Positions 1 to 8,563 of a DNA stretch of 64,000 bases are shown here, one piece after another. A model generated the notes under the pieces. That model was not told the origin of the DNA. It saw only the letters and a program-made list of their open reading frames with translations, and did not search any database. This DNA is from Salinispirillum sp. LH 10-3-1. GTDB taxonomy: Bacteria > Pseudomonadota > Gammaproteobacteria > Pseudomonadales > Natronospirillaceae. Numbering within the stretch: position 1 is the stretch's first letter; every line of letters starts with the position of its first letter. Where the stretch lies: assembly GCF_030643825.1 (NCBI RefSeq), contig NZ_CP101717.1, positions 868,001 through 932,000 of the forward strand, given 5' to 3'. A program made the translations under genes and the position numbers.

Positions 1-2061
1 CTGCTCGTAGAAGATGAGCCAATGCTATCTAAGCTACTTGTCACGAGCCTGCACCATTACGGCTTTGATATTAAAGCATGCTCCACTGGCGAAGAGGCGC
101 TGGTCGAATTTGGGAAAAATGCAGTCGATCTCATTTTGCTAGATGTACATCTGCCCCAAATGTCGGGTTTTGATGTCTGCGAAGCAGTGCGCGCGGAGAG
201 AAAAAATCCGTCAACGCCTGTAATCATGCTGACTGGAGCTGACGATACCGTTTCTATTCAAAGGGCCTTTAATGCTGGAGCAACAGACTTTTTGACTAAG
301 CCTGTCAACCTACCTTTATTGAATCAACGGCTGCGATATGCACTCCGGAACAGGCAGAACGAAGAAGAAATGAAGCGAGCTCTGTATTTCCAGGAGCGTG
401 CTAGCAAACTTGCCAAATTGGGGTATTGGTCATTCGATTACGCAAACGACAGGTTTGAACTGAATGAAGAAGCTCGGTTGCTTCTATCATTGGGCACGGC
501 GGAATTTACCAATGAAACATTATTAAGCAGTGTTCACCCAGAGGATTTGCCTAGGCTTCTCATGATGCTTGCGGAGCAGCGAGAAGCGGAGCTGGAAGTG
601 CGTGTGATTCTAGCAAAATCTAGCGAGCGAATAATCCATATCACGGCGACTATGTATGAGTCAGAGGCTGTAGTCATGCATGGTACATTCCAAGACATTT
701 CCGACCAGCGAAGCACAGAGGACATGCTAGAGTTTCTACGCCTGCATGATGATGTTACTGGCTTACCCAACAAAAAAATGCTTCAACAGCATTTGAAGTC
801 CTACCTTGGGGCGGAGGAGCATGGGGCAAACGTGGCGGTATTGGGTAATATCAGGTTGTTGCGTATCGGTCGTTGGGGTGAGGTTTATGGTCAAGAGACT
901 GTTGATGCTCTATTAAAGAGAATCAGCAATGACTTCGTATTGAAACTTCGCAAACTAGATTTCGACGCGGAGTTATATTACTTAAGTGAGGGCAGCTTTT
1001 GCCTCGTAAGTCGATCGGCGAGTGTGAGCGAGACAGAAAAGCTGTTGCAGGAGTTAACAAAGCTGGCGAGTCTAGAATGGAAGCTGGATGGTGAATCTCA
1101 TACACCATCAGTAGCCTGCGGTGCTATTGATCTTACGTCTGCGCAGCAAAACTTGGATGTCCAGTTAGAGGGGCTTGCCGCTGCAATCGCGCGCGCTGAA
1201 ATGAATCCCAATAACACCGTCACTTGGTATAGACCTTTGTCCCGCAACGATACGCACCGAGAGTTATGTCTGGAGCAAAAGGTCAAAGAAGCGTTGCAGA
1301 ACCGTCAGTTTGACCTTTACCTGCAGCCACAAGTGCGGACTAATAGTGCAGAGAGTATTTGGGGCTTTGAGGCACTTTTGCGTTGGGTGAATTCGAATGG
1401 CCAAGTTTGTGCGTACTCTCCTGATGAGTTTCTTCCCGTCGTGGAGCGGTTAGGCTTAGCAGTGACTTTGGGTTACCAGGTTATTGATAAGGCCTTTGAA
1501 AAAGCGGTGTTACTGAAAAGTGCAGGTTTGAATGTCCGTTTAGGCGTTAATCTTGGAAGCGCTCAATTCGATGACCCACAATTAGTACCATACATCATGT
1601 CACGGCTCAAAGAGTCCGGTTTACAAGCCAGTGCAATTGAATTTGAGATAACCGAAAGTACCGCTATGTCCGACCCTCAACTGACTCTCAATAAGCTTTC
1701 TCAGCTCCGAGAAGAAGGGTTTCATATTGCTGTAGATGACTTTGGAGTTGGTTATTCATCCATGGAATATCTTTTGCGTTTTCCTCTGACCACTTTAAAA
1801 ATTGATCGTGCATTTGTGCGGAATATTGCTACCGATTCAAGTGCTAGAGCGATTGTGAAAGCTATTCAAACTTTAGCCTCTGGTCTAGGGTTAACGACGG
1901 TTGCTGAGGGTGTGGAAACGGAACAGCAACGAGAGTGGCTCAAGGAATTAGGAATTGATGTTATCCAAGGTTTCCACTATTCACCTGGTTTGCCATGTTC
2001 AGATGCAATTGAGCTGGTGAAGACGTGGAACGATACTGCTGAGGTGGCTGATTGTGGATAA
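1..2061 (+). CDS. Receiver-PAS-GGDEF(degenerate)-EAL response regulator, 5' end outside window
   Basis: The frame is open at base 1 (LLVEDEP precedes the first ATG at 22), so the gene starts upstream of the window. Numbered from the ATG at 22, it has a receiver (1-112; phosphoacceptor D41, conserved K93), a PAS-like region (about 125-235), a GGDEF-fold domain (about 238-400) and an EAL domain (about 415-668). The GGDEF signature is replaced by SEGSF (322-326), so cyclase activity is not expected. The EAL domain keeps E450-A-L, N510, E542, D572-D573, K593, E629 and Q649, so c-di-GMP phosphodiesterase activity is plausible. The degenerate GGDEF may act as a GTP- or c-di-GMP-sensing module, as in other composite proteins (inference). 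It overlaps the next kinase gene by 8 bases, suggesting that kinase controls it. Base composition is visibly A+T-rich. Confidence 0.93.
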   Translation: MLVEDEPMLSKLLVTSLHHYGFDIKACSTGEEALVEFGKNAVDLILLDVHLPQMSGFDVCEAVRAERKNPSTPVIMLTGADDTVSIQRAFNAGATDFLTKPVNLPLLNQRLRYALRNRQNEEEMKRALYFQERASKLAKLGYWSFDYANDRFELNEEARLLLSLGTAEFTNETLLSSVHPEDLPRLLMMLAEQREAELEVRVILAKSSERIIHITATMYESEAVVMHGTFQDISDQRSTEDMLEFLRLHDDVTGLPNKKMLQQHLKSYLGAEEHGANVAVLGNIRLLRIGRWGEVYGQETVDALLKRISNDFVLKLRKLDFDAELYYLSEGSFCLVSRSASVSETEKLLQELTKLASLEWKLDGESHTPSVACGAIDLTSAQQNLDVQLEGLAAAIARAEMNPNNTVTWYRPLSRNDTHRELCLEQKVKEALQNRQFDLYLQPQVRTNSAESIWGFEALLRWVNSNGQVCAYSPDEFLPVVERLGLAVTLGYQVIDKAFEKAVLLKSAGLNVRLGVNLGSAQFDDPQLVPYIMSRLKESGLQASAIEFEITESTAMSDPQLTLNKLSQLREEGFHIAVDDFGVGYSSMEYLLRFPLTTLKIDRAFVRNIATDSSARAIVKAIQTLASGLGLTTVAEGVETEQQREWLKELGIDVIQGFHYSPGLPCSDAIELVKTWNDTAEVADCG

Positions 2062-4306
2062 ACTCCTAACGCCTGTTTATGTGCTGTTGATTAAACAATC
2101 TAAGTTTAATGATTGGACGCATGAGGCTATGCGGATTTGGTCTGATATCACTGGGTGCAGCGAAGTTGTCTGGTATGCATCCGAGGCATGGCAGACGTTG
2201 TCGCCTGAAGTAGAGCAAGAATTAGCTCTTGCATCCATACTGCTCTGTGATGATAGCCAAGAGCAGATACCATTAGATGATGGTCGTTTGGCACTTTCAT
2301 TGTCAGTGGCCGGATGGTTAATCATGAAGGGAGTGAGTGAGACTCTAAATGACGAGCAACTCAGTATTTGGCGACTGTTGTCATCTCAATGGGTCCTTCG
2401 AGGAAGGACGGTGCTCGCTGAGCGTGAGGCAGCAATGGAAAGTTGGCTGCTCTCGTCGGTAAGTCATGACTTACGCGCCCCACTTAATAGCATTCTGAAT
2501 TTTTTGGAGCTGATGGACACCCCCGGAGTTGCGGTGAATCGTCAATTACCAACGGTTAAGAATGAGGCTGATAGATTGCTGCGGCTTATAACTCAGCTGT
2601 TGGACTTCTCACGATTGCAAGCCAAGCGGCTATCCCTTCGACCAACGTCCGTTAACCTTTTGGAGTGGGTTGGGCAAGCAATGATGGGGTGGCGAGATGT
2701 AGCTTTGGAGAAACAGATCGAGTTGAGCGTGCATCTAGCGAATCCGCTGCCACTGGCTATTGAACTAGACGCTGAGCGACTTATGCAGGTTATTCAAAAC
2801 CTCATTAGTAATTCTGTTAAGTTCACGCAAAATGGGTATGTGCAACTGAGTGTCAGTGCAGATTTAGAGACTAAGCGCCTATTTTTTGAGGTTAAAGATA
2901 CAGGAGTAGGCATTGAATCAGCTCGTCAAGCGTATATTTTTGACTCATTCGTGCAAGCCCGCAGTGAAGATCATTTAACCAAGAACGGCGTGGGGCTGGG
3001 GCTCAACATAGTGAAACAGTTAGTTGAGTTAATGCATGGCTCAATCGTGATCTCCAGTGCATTGGGGGAAGGCACGAGTATTAAGTTGGAAGTGCCTTAC
3101 GAAGAAGCTGAAGACCCTTTAGAACAGGACTATCACGACACACTTTCGAACGAAACAATTTTAGTTATTGAAGATAATCGAAAGCGGGCAGACACATTAG
3201 TTCAATATTTGCGTTATTTCGGCGCGCATACAGTAATTGCTAACAGCGGTCCAGAAGCTCATTTCTACTTGCGCCAGAGTAATACTGTTCCAGATTGGAT
3301 ATTCATACAGTCAGCTCTGAAAGGCGTCGATGCGCACAGCACGTTGAGCAAGATTGCTGAGCAACTAGAACTTTCTGAATTGGAGTTGAATGAACGAGTA
3401 GTGTGGCTCATCGAAAGTCCATTTGACGCTCGTAGTGACTGCCGATCGTTAAAGACGCCTTTGTCATTGCCCGAGCTGTACCAAACGCTGATGTTCCGGA
3501 GTGATGTCGATGTTGAGTCCGAGGAGATGGTTAAACCAGTCGTTCTCATTGTAGACGATACGGAGCTTAACCTTCAGCTAACAGATATTCAGTTAACGAA
3601 GTTAGGGGTAGATGTTATTACCGCATCCTCAGGGTTGGAAGCATTGGATATATTGGAGCATAAGTCAGCAGATCTGATATTTATGGACATCATGATGCCG
3701 AGCATGGATGGCTATGAGACAACGCAGCGAATTCGAGCAAAGGGAAATGCTAATGGATTGTCCGGAATCCCCATTGTTGCCCTTACAGCAAGCGCTCTAT
3801 CGCAACAGCAGCAAAAGTATTTAGCAGCAGGAATGAATGATTATCTTGCGAAGCCGTACCGAATAGAGGAGCTTCATGCTGTTATTCGCAAGTATCTGCC
3901 GTCATTCCATTTCTCCTCAATTAAAGAAAATACACCCACTTTTTCGTCAGAAGACGTTATGGATGAGGGTGCTCTAGTTAGCTGGGAACAGGCGCTAGTA
4001 ATGGTAGGCGGAGATGAGTCTATCTTACTGTCGATATTGGCACCATTTATAGACGATCTTCCAAGCACAATAGACAATTTGTCTGATGCAATTGATAAGT
4101 CTGATTGGGAGGCGTTACAGCGAAAAGCGCATAGCCTAAAAAGTATGCTTAGAACATTTGGAGCGTTGCCATTGGGAAATGCTACTTTTGAGTTGGAAAA
4201 AGCAGCTAAATCGGATGAACGTGGTCGCATTGAAGTTGTGTGGAAAGAGTTTTTAGCGTTGTATCCTGCAACCCTAAGGCACCTGAGAGCGCGGTTAAAT
4301 GGTTAA
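2054..4306 (+). CDS. Cytoplasmic hybrid histidine kinase (HisKA-HATPase-pseudoREC-REC-Hpt)
   Basis: The start is GTG at 2054, overlapping the previous stop by 8 bases. No membrane segment is visible, so it should be soluble. Residues 1-125 match no domain I recognise. HisKA follows with H138 in the SHDLRAP context, then HATPase_c with the N box NLISNSVKF (249-257), DTGVGI and GVGLGL. A first receiver (about 366-475) has Q419 where the phosphorylated Asp should be, so it is a pseudo-receiver. The second receiver (about 497-617) is canonical with D545 and K600. An Hpt domain (about 645-740) carries H693. This is a full phosphorelay in one polypeptide (H138 to D545 to H693), which could pass phosphate to the receivers of neighbouring proteins. 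The partner and the signal are unknown. Confidence 0.93.
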   Translation: MDKLLTPVYVLLIKQSKFNDWTHEAMRIWSDITGCSEVVWYASEAWQTLSPEVEQELALASILLCDDSQEQIPLDDGRLALSLSVAGWLIMKGVSETLNDEQLSIWRLLSSQWVLRGRTVLAEREAAMESWLLSSVSHDLRAPLNSILNFLELMDTPGVAVNRQLPTVKNEADRLLRLITQLLDFSRLQAKRLSLRPTSVNLLEWVGQAMMGWRDVALEKQIELSVHLANPLPLAIELDAERLMQVIQNLISNSVKFTQNGYVQLSVSADLETKRLFFEVKDTGVGIESARQAYIFDSFVQARSEDHLTKNGVGLGLNIVKQLVELMHGSIVISSALGEGTSIKLEVPYEEAEDPLEQDYHDTLSNETILVIEDNRKRADTLVQYLRYFGAHTVIANSGPEAHFYLRQSNTVPDWIFIQSALKGVDAHSTLSKIAEQLELSELELNERVVWLIESPFDARSDCRSLKTPLSLPELYQTLMFRSDVDVESEEMVKPVVLIVDDTELNLQLTDIQLTKLGVDVITASSGLEALDILEHKSADLIFMDIMMPSMDGYETTQRIRAKGNANGLSGIPIVALTASALSQQQQKYLAAGMNDYLAKPYRIEELHAVIRKYLPSFHFSSIKENTPTFSSEDVMDEGALVSWEQALVMVGGDESILLSILAPFIDDLPSTIDNLSDAIDKSDWEALQRKAHSLKSMLRTFGALPLGNATFELEKAAKSDERGRIEVVWKEFLALYPATLRHLRARLNG

Positions 4307-4311
4307 TTACT

Positions 4312-5538
4312 ATGACTGATAGGAATCAAACTTTACCTCCTGTTGAGAGTGCGCCTCATGCGCATATTGCCCTGCAGCCACTTTTTGATGGGCAGTTCCA
4401 GCATACAGGGGATGCACTGCTATATCGTCATTCTGGCTTCGCAGATCACGCTGAGATAACAAGTCCGACTCATGCCACTACTAGTGCCGTGATCATGGCA
4501 ATCTATGAAATCGGATTGACCCAACTGGTGGGAGAGCGAGACCTGTACATCAAAGCACCTGCCGAGTGGCTACAAAATACAGATTTGCTGCCTCCACCTG
4601 ACCCCAAGTTAGTGCTGGAGATTAATTACAACGATCTCGCGAGTGATCTACATGTATTTAACCTAGTAAGGAGTGGCTACCGGCTATCACTTTTTTGCGA
4701 GAGTTGGCCAAGAGAGGATTGTTGGCCATCGTTTGAAACAGTAAAGATAGCCGCAGATACCGTTGACCTGAGCAAGTCTCGCCTGGATGTTTTGCGGGCA
4801 TTGAACCCTGAGCTAGGTTTCATTGCCCATAGAGTGGCGACGCGTGAAATGTTCGAGCTGTGCCAAAGTGTTGGTTTTGATCGTTTTCAAGGCTACTTTT
4901 TTGCAAAACCGATGACTCTAAAGGTGGCTGGACGGTCAAAAGGTGGAAATCGGCAGGTATTGTTGAGCATTATGCAAGAGTTGCACTCGGAAGATGTTGA
5001 TGTTCAGCGGCTATCGTCCTTGATGACGCAATTGCCGCAAGCCACATTTTTGCTACTTAAGCGGGTCAACTCCGTTCGTGAAAGTTCAGTACGGCAGATA
5101 GAGAGTTTACCTGATGCACTTGTGCGTCTAGGCCTAACCGAGATTCGCACTCTGATGGCTAGCTTGTTGGTTGTTGAGATGGGCGAGCAAGCACATTTAG
5201 TGTTGCCAGAGGTTCTTACACGTGCAGCGTTCTGTCGCCAACTGGTAGCCAAGAAGCCTAACTTGAACCCAGATACTGCTTTCAGCGTTGGGCTATTTTC
5301 GATGCTGCCAGCAGTGCTAGCAATGCCAATAGAGTCGTTACTTACGGAATTAAACGTAAGCCAAGAAATAGGTGGCGCATTGCGCTCTGGTATTGGTGAA
5401 TATGGCAAACTCTTGCGATTGGTTGAGGCTTTTGATTCTGCAGAGCTGTCTCCGCAAAATCGTTCACTCATTGCAGAGCTAAATCGGCAGTATTTAATTG
5501 CCAGAGCATGGTCACAAGAAATTTTAGTCAACCTGTAA
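4312..5538 (+). CDS. EAL-HDOD signalling protein with non-catalytic EAL
   Basis: I chose the ATG at 4312, 5 bases after the kinase stop; an in-frame GTG at 4240 would overlap the kinase Hpt coding region by 67 bases. The 408-residue product has the YuxH/CdgJ arrangement: an N-terminal EAL-like domain of about 190 residues and a C-terminal HDOD domain. Catalytic EAL residues are lost: EALLR reads DALLYR, the DDFG loop reads LFCES, and the ITE strand reads EIN, so it should neither make nor break c-di-GMP. The segment after QGYFFAKP leads into the all-helical HDOD part. HDOD proteins act as binding or scaffold modules in motility, biofilm and stress signalling. It most likely serves as an output or adaptor for this cluster (inference from position). 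Confidence 0.9.
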   Translation: MTDRNQTLPPVESAPHAHIALQPLFDGQFQHTGDALLYRHSGFADHAEITSPTHATTSAVIMAIYEIGLTQLVGERDLYIKAPAEWLQNTDLLPPPDPKLVLEINYNDLASDLHVFNLVRSGYRLSLFCESWPREDCWPSFETVKIAADTVDLSKSRLDVLRALNPELGFIAHRVATREMFELCQSVGFDRFQGYFFAKPMTLKVAGRSKGGNRQVLLSIMQELHSEDVDVQRLSSLMTQLPQATFLLLKRVNSVRESSVRQIESLPDALVRLGLTEIRTLMASLLVVEMGEQAHLVLPEVLTRAAFCRQLVAKKPNLNPDTAFSVGLFSMLPAVLAMPIESLLTELNVSQEIGGALRSGIGEYGKLLRLVEAFDSAELSPQNRSLIAELNRQYLIARAWSQEILVNL

Positions 5539-5566
5539 CCTGATGAATTAACGAAAGAGATTTATT

Positions 5567-6076
5567 ATGAAGAAGTTAGTATCTTACCTTTTTGCGACGA
5601 CCCTCATCATCATTGCTTCGCCAGTAATGTCTGGAGAGCTGCCATCACCTACGGGCCCGGTACTTTTGACTGTTAGCGGAAATATCCAAAGAAGTAACAA
5701 CAATGGCGTCGCCGAGTTTGACCGAGAAATGTTACTCGCTCTCACTCAGAGAACAATTTCAACAGAGAACCCGTGGAATGATGGTATCAATACATACAGT
5801 GGGCCTCTCGGTGAAGCTATAATGGATGCTGTAGGAGTAAAAGGGACGGTTATAACTGTTACTGCGCTTAATGATTATAGCGCTGACTTACCAACTTCTG
5901 ACTTGTCAGAGTTTGGTGTTATTTTTGCTATGAGCATGAACGATAAAGAGTTGAGGGTGCGTGACCGAGGACCTCTGTTCGTAATTTATCCATTTACTGG
6001 TCGTCCTGAATTAAACTCAGAGCGATATCACAATCGCTCTGTATGGCAGATTAACCGAATTGTTGTTAACGAATGA
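5567..6076 (+). CDS. Exported SUOX-fold (molybdopterin-binding-like) protein without the Mo-ligating Cys
   Basis: The 169-residue protein starts with a clear signal peptide (MKK, then a hydrophobic stretch, likely cleaved near VMSG), so it acts in the periplasm. The rest resembles the oxidoreductase molybdopterin-binding (sulfite oxidase-like) fold, including a VKGTVITVTALNDYSADLP-like strand-loop and a PLFVIYPF stretch. There is no cysteine anywhere in the protein, so the conserved Cys that ligates molybdenum in catalytic members is missing. Its stop overlaps the start of the next gene, a membrane histidine kinase with a periplasmic domain. I infer that it is a co-made periplasmic ligand-binding partner of that kinase rather than an enzyme. 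A Shine-Dalgarno-like GAAAGAGA lies upstream of the ATG. Confidence 0.75.
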   Translation: MKKLVSYLFATTLIIIASPVMSGELPSPTGPVLLTVSGNIQRSNNNGVAEFDREMLLALTQRTISTENPWNDGINTYSGPLGEAIMDAVGVKGTVITVTALNDYSADLPTSDLSEFGVIFAMSMNDKELRVRDRGPLFVIYPFTGRPELNSERYHNRSVWQINRIVVNE

Positions 6077-7869
6077 ATAGTGTTGAAGATAATTCCATTG
6101 TGTCAGTACGTAGGAGTACACGCTGGAGCATTGGTTTGCTTTTACTTTTTTGCTTCTGTTTGCTGATATCTGTTGGTTATTTATATTGGCAAACGCATCA
6201 ACGCCAGCAGGCGCTTATAAGCATAGTGCGAGAAAATTTGTTGTGGGCCACAACACAGCTTGATCGAGAGGCAAAGCAGTGGGCATTGTTCCTCAGTGAG
6301 TCAGAACGACTTCAGCATTTCAATCCTGATGACCTCGAGCTCAGATTTGAGATACTTTTCAGTCGCTACGTAACATTAAATCGAGGGGAGCTTAGAGATG
6401 CTATCAGGGAGGATTACGCTTTAGGTTCGTTACTTGAAGGGATTGGCTTGGTCATTTCAGATCTAGATGATGAAGTGGCGCTGTCGCTGCAGAGAAAAGA
6501 ATCAGAACCTGGCGCTTTATTGGCCACTTCTGATTCACTGCTTGAGGTGGTCAATCACTTCCTTAATAGAGTGGTTGCGGTGCGCTCAGAAAAGGCATCA
6601 CGTAGTCGGGATGAATTACTCAGTACACTTCACTGGTTGACGGTGGTGGTCAGTCTACTCATTACCGGTACAGTATTATTAATCGTTTTGTTGATCTATT
6701 TTTTGTTTAAAGAACAAAAGCAATTATCCGTAGTTTCAAGCTTGGCCAAGAAACTCAAGGTGACCGCTGAGCATGCAAAGTCGGCAAGTGTAGCTAAATC
6801 CAACTTCTTAGCCATGATGAGTCATGAAATTCGAACACCTATCAATGGTGTGATCGGTATACTCAATGTCCTTGATGCTGAGAAATTAGCAGGTAAACAT
6901 AAGCATTACATTAAAACGGCACTGGATTCTGCCGGACAGCTGAATGTGATTGTGAATGACATTCTAGACATGAGCAATCTGGAAACCGGTCGCTTAATAA
7001 TTGATTATCAGCCAATGAGTTTGTACGGATTAGTTCAAGAGCTATGCTCCCACGTGGAGGGGCGCCTCAGCAATAAGCCGGTTTCATTCACTTTTAATTG
7101 GGAGGCTTCGGTGCCCTCCAATGTTGTATGTGACCGTAACCGACTGCGTCAAATCATCTACAACTTACTAGACAATGCCATAAAATTTACCTCCACTGGC
7201 TCAATTAGTCTGGTTGTGAGTTGGAAAGAGATGAATGTTAACAACTCTAAGGGGCGCCTAGGTGTGTATGTAGAGGATACGGGTATAGGCATCGACCCTG
7301 CGGCTCATATGCATCTATTTCACAAGTTTAATCAATTAGACAGCGCTGAAAATCGAAGGTACGGTGGTTCTGGGCTTGGGCTGACGATTTGCCATGAGCT
7401 GGTAAAGTTAATGGAGGGTGAAATAGGCGTCCGGAGTGAGCCTAATTCTGGATCTACGTTCTGGTTTGAGCTGCCACTAGATGCCTGTGCAGAGACCACG
7501 GATACCTCCGCGGCACAGCTAGCCTTTATAGGGTTTGATAGTGCAGGCATAAAAACGGTCGAGCGTGTAGCCGCAAGCATAAACTGTAAAGCAGTAAACG
7601 CCACACAGTTTGCTGCCTTAAGCGATAGTACAGTGCTGTTACTCTGTCACTGGACAGCCGAGTACAACAGGCTATTAGACCTGATAAATGGCTGGCGAGA
7701 AAGCGGAAGGGCATTGCCACCAATGGTAGCGCTCGTCGATCCCGATGAATTGAACTCTGCATACCAGTTCATCAAGGCCGGTGGTAGTTTTATCTTAGCA
7801 GCTGACATAGCCGACGACATACTAGCCCAACGCCTACTGACATTGATTGCCAGTGAGCAAGTATCATAA
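6073..7869 (+). CDS. Membrane histidine kinase with periplasmic sensor and C-terminal pseudo-receiver
   Basis: It starts at an ATGA overlap with the exported-protein gene. Transmembrane helices at about 17-39 and 188-212 flank a periplasmic domain of about 150 residues that I do not recognise. HisKA follows with H251 in MSHEIRTP, then HATPase_c with NLLDNAIKF, DTGIGI and GGSGLGL. The C-terminal 110 residues look like a receiver fold, but the strand that should end in the phosphorylated Asp reads LLLCHW, so this receiver cannot be phosphorylated normally. The kinase therefore needs a separate receiver, and the HTH-receiver regulator encoded tail-to-tail next door is the obvious candidate. The final 6 bases overlap that gene. 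Confidence 0.92.
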   Translation: MNSVEDNSIVSVRRSTRWSIGLLLLFCFCLLISVGYLYWQTHQRQQALISIVRENLLWATTQLDREAKQWALFLSESERLQHFNPDDLELRFEILFSRYVTLNRGELRDAIREDYALGSLLEGIGLVISDLDDEVALSLQRKESEPGALLATSDSLLEVVNHFLNRVVAVRSEKASRSRDELLSTLHWLTVVVSLLITGTVLLIVLLIYFLFKEQKQLSVVSSLAKKLKVTAEHAKSASVAKSNFLAMMSHEIRTPINGVIGILNVLDAEKLAGKHKHYIKTALDSAGQLNVIVNDILDMSNLETGRLIIDYQPMSLYGLVQELCSHVEGRLSNKPVSFTFNWEASVPSNVVCDRNRLRQIIYNLLDNAIKFTSTGSISLVVSWKEMNVNNSKGRLGVYVEDTGIGIDPAAHMHLFHKFNQLDSAENRRYGGSGLGLTICHELVKLMEGEIGVRSEPNSGSTFWFELPLDACAETTDTSAAQLAFIGFDSAGIKTVERVAASINCKAVNATQFAALSDSTVLLLCHWTAEYNRLLDLINGWRESGRALPPMVALVDPDELNSAYQFIKAGGSFILAADIADDILAQRLLTLIASEQVS

Positions 7870-8436
7870 TCTTCGGTTTGGTCGAGCGTTGCGCATTGTA
7901 CGAGCTATGATCTGTAAAAGTTCGTCGTTTTGGAAGGGCTTGCTAACTACTTCCAAAGCCCCCATTCGTTTAGCTTCGTCCAGTAGGTTTGGTGGCGCGG
8001 CTGAGATAACCACAATGGGGATGTTTCGTTCATTAGAACGCAGAAATTCAAAGACATGTTCAATCCGAATACCTGGCATCATTAAGTCGAGTGTGATTAA
8101 GGCTGGCTGATCTCGTTCAAGTAAGGCCCCCGCCGTAAAGCTATCTTCTGCCTCAATTACCTTGTATCCATCTTGTATAAATAGCCTTCCCAATGCACGC
8201 CTGACAGCGGCTTCGTCATCAATGATTAGGATGGTGTTTGTCGGTGTATTAGGTAAGTCGACAGGTAAATGGTGACTTTCGACGAATGTCAAGAAGTCAC
8301 TTTCTAACACTCTGTAGTCTCCACGTCCGGGGAGTTGGTGTCCTTTAAGTTTGCCGGAAGCAATCCACCTGCTTACAGTGCGTTGATGTACATCGCAAAG
8401 GCGCGCTATCTCACCCGGCGTTAGCGTTTTAATCAT
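7864..8436 (-). CDS. Response regulator with N-terminal MerR/excisionase-type HTH
   Basis: The 190-residue protein has an unusual order, DNA-binding domain first and receiver second. Residues 6-55 form an excisionase/MerR-like helix-turn-helix (TPGEIARLCDVHQRTVSRWI) with a winged DYRVLESD segment. Residues about 67-185 are a canonical receiver with the acidic pair at D73-D74, phosphoacceptor D117 and a late KPF lysine. The ATG at 8436 has a strong AAAGGAG site. It is transcribed against the membrane kinase and overlaps its 3' end by 6 bases, and it is divergent from the receiver-HD-GYP gene, so it could regulate the 127-base divergent region (inference). The REC-to-HTH polarity is the reverse of OmpR or NarL regulators. 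Confidence 0.9.
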   Translation of the reverse strand: MIKTLTPGEIARLCDVHQRTVSRWIASGKLKGHQLPGRGDYRVLESDFLTFVESHHLPVDLPNTPTNTILIIDDEAAVRRALGRLFIQDGYKVIEAEDSFTAGALLERDQPALITLDLMMPGIRIEHVFEFLRSNERNIPIVVISAAPPNLLDEAKRMGALEVVSKPFQNDELLQIIARTMRNARPNRRL

Positions 8437-8563
8437 TCAATCGCTCCTTTACTTTTTTATTGAAAAGCCTTAATGTATCCTTAAGACAAAAGCGACACAA
8501 GAGGCGGATGAGGCACTTAACTCGTAAACCATTGTCTCGGTATTAGAGACAGGAGGCGTCGTG

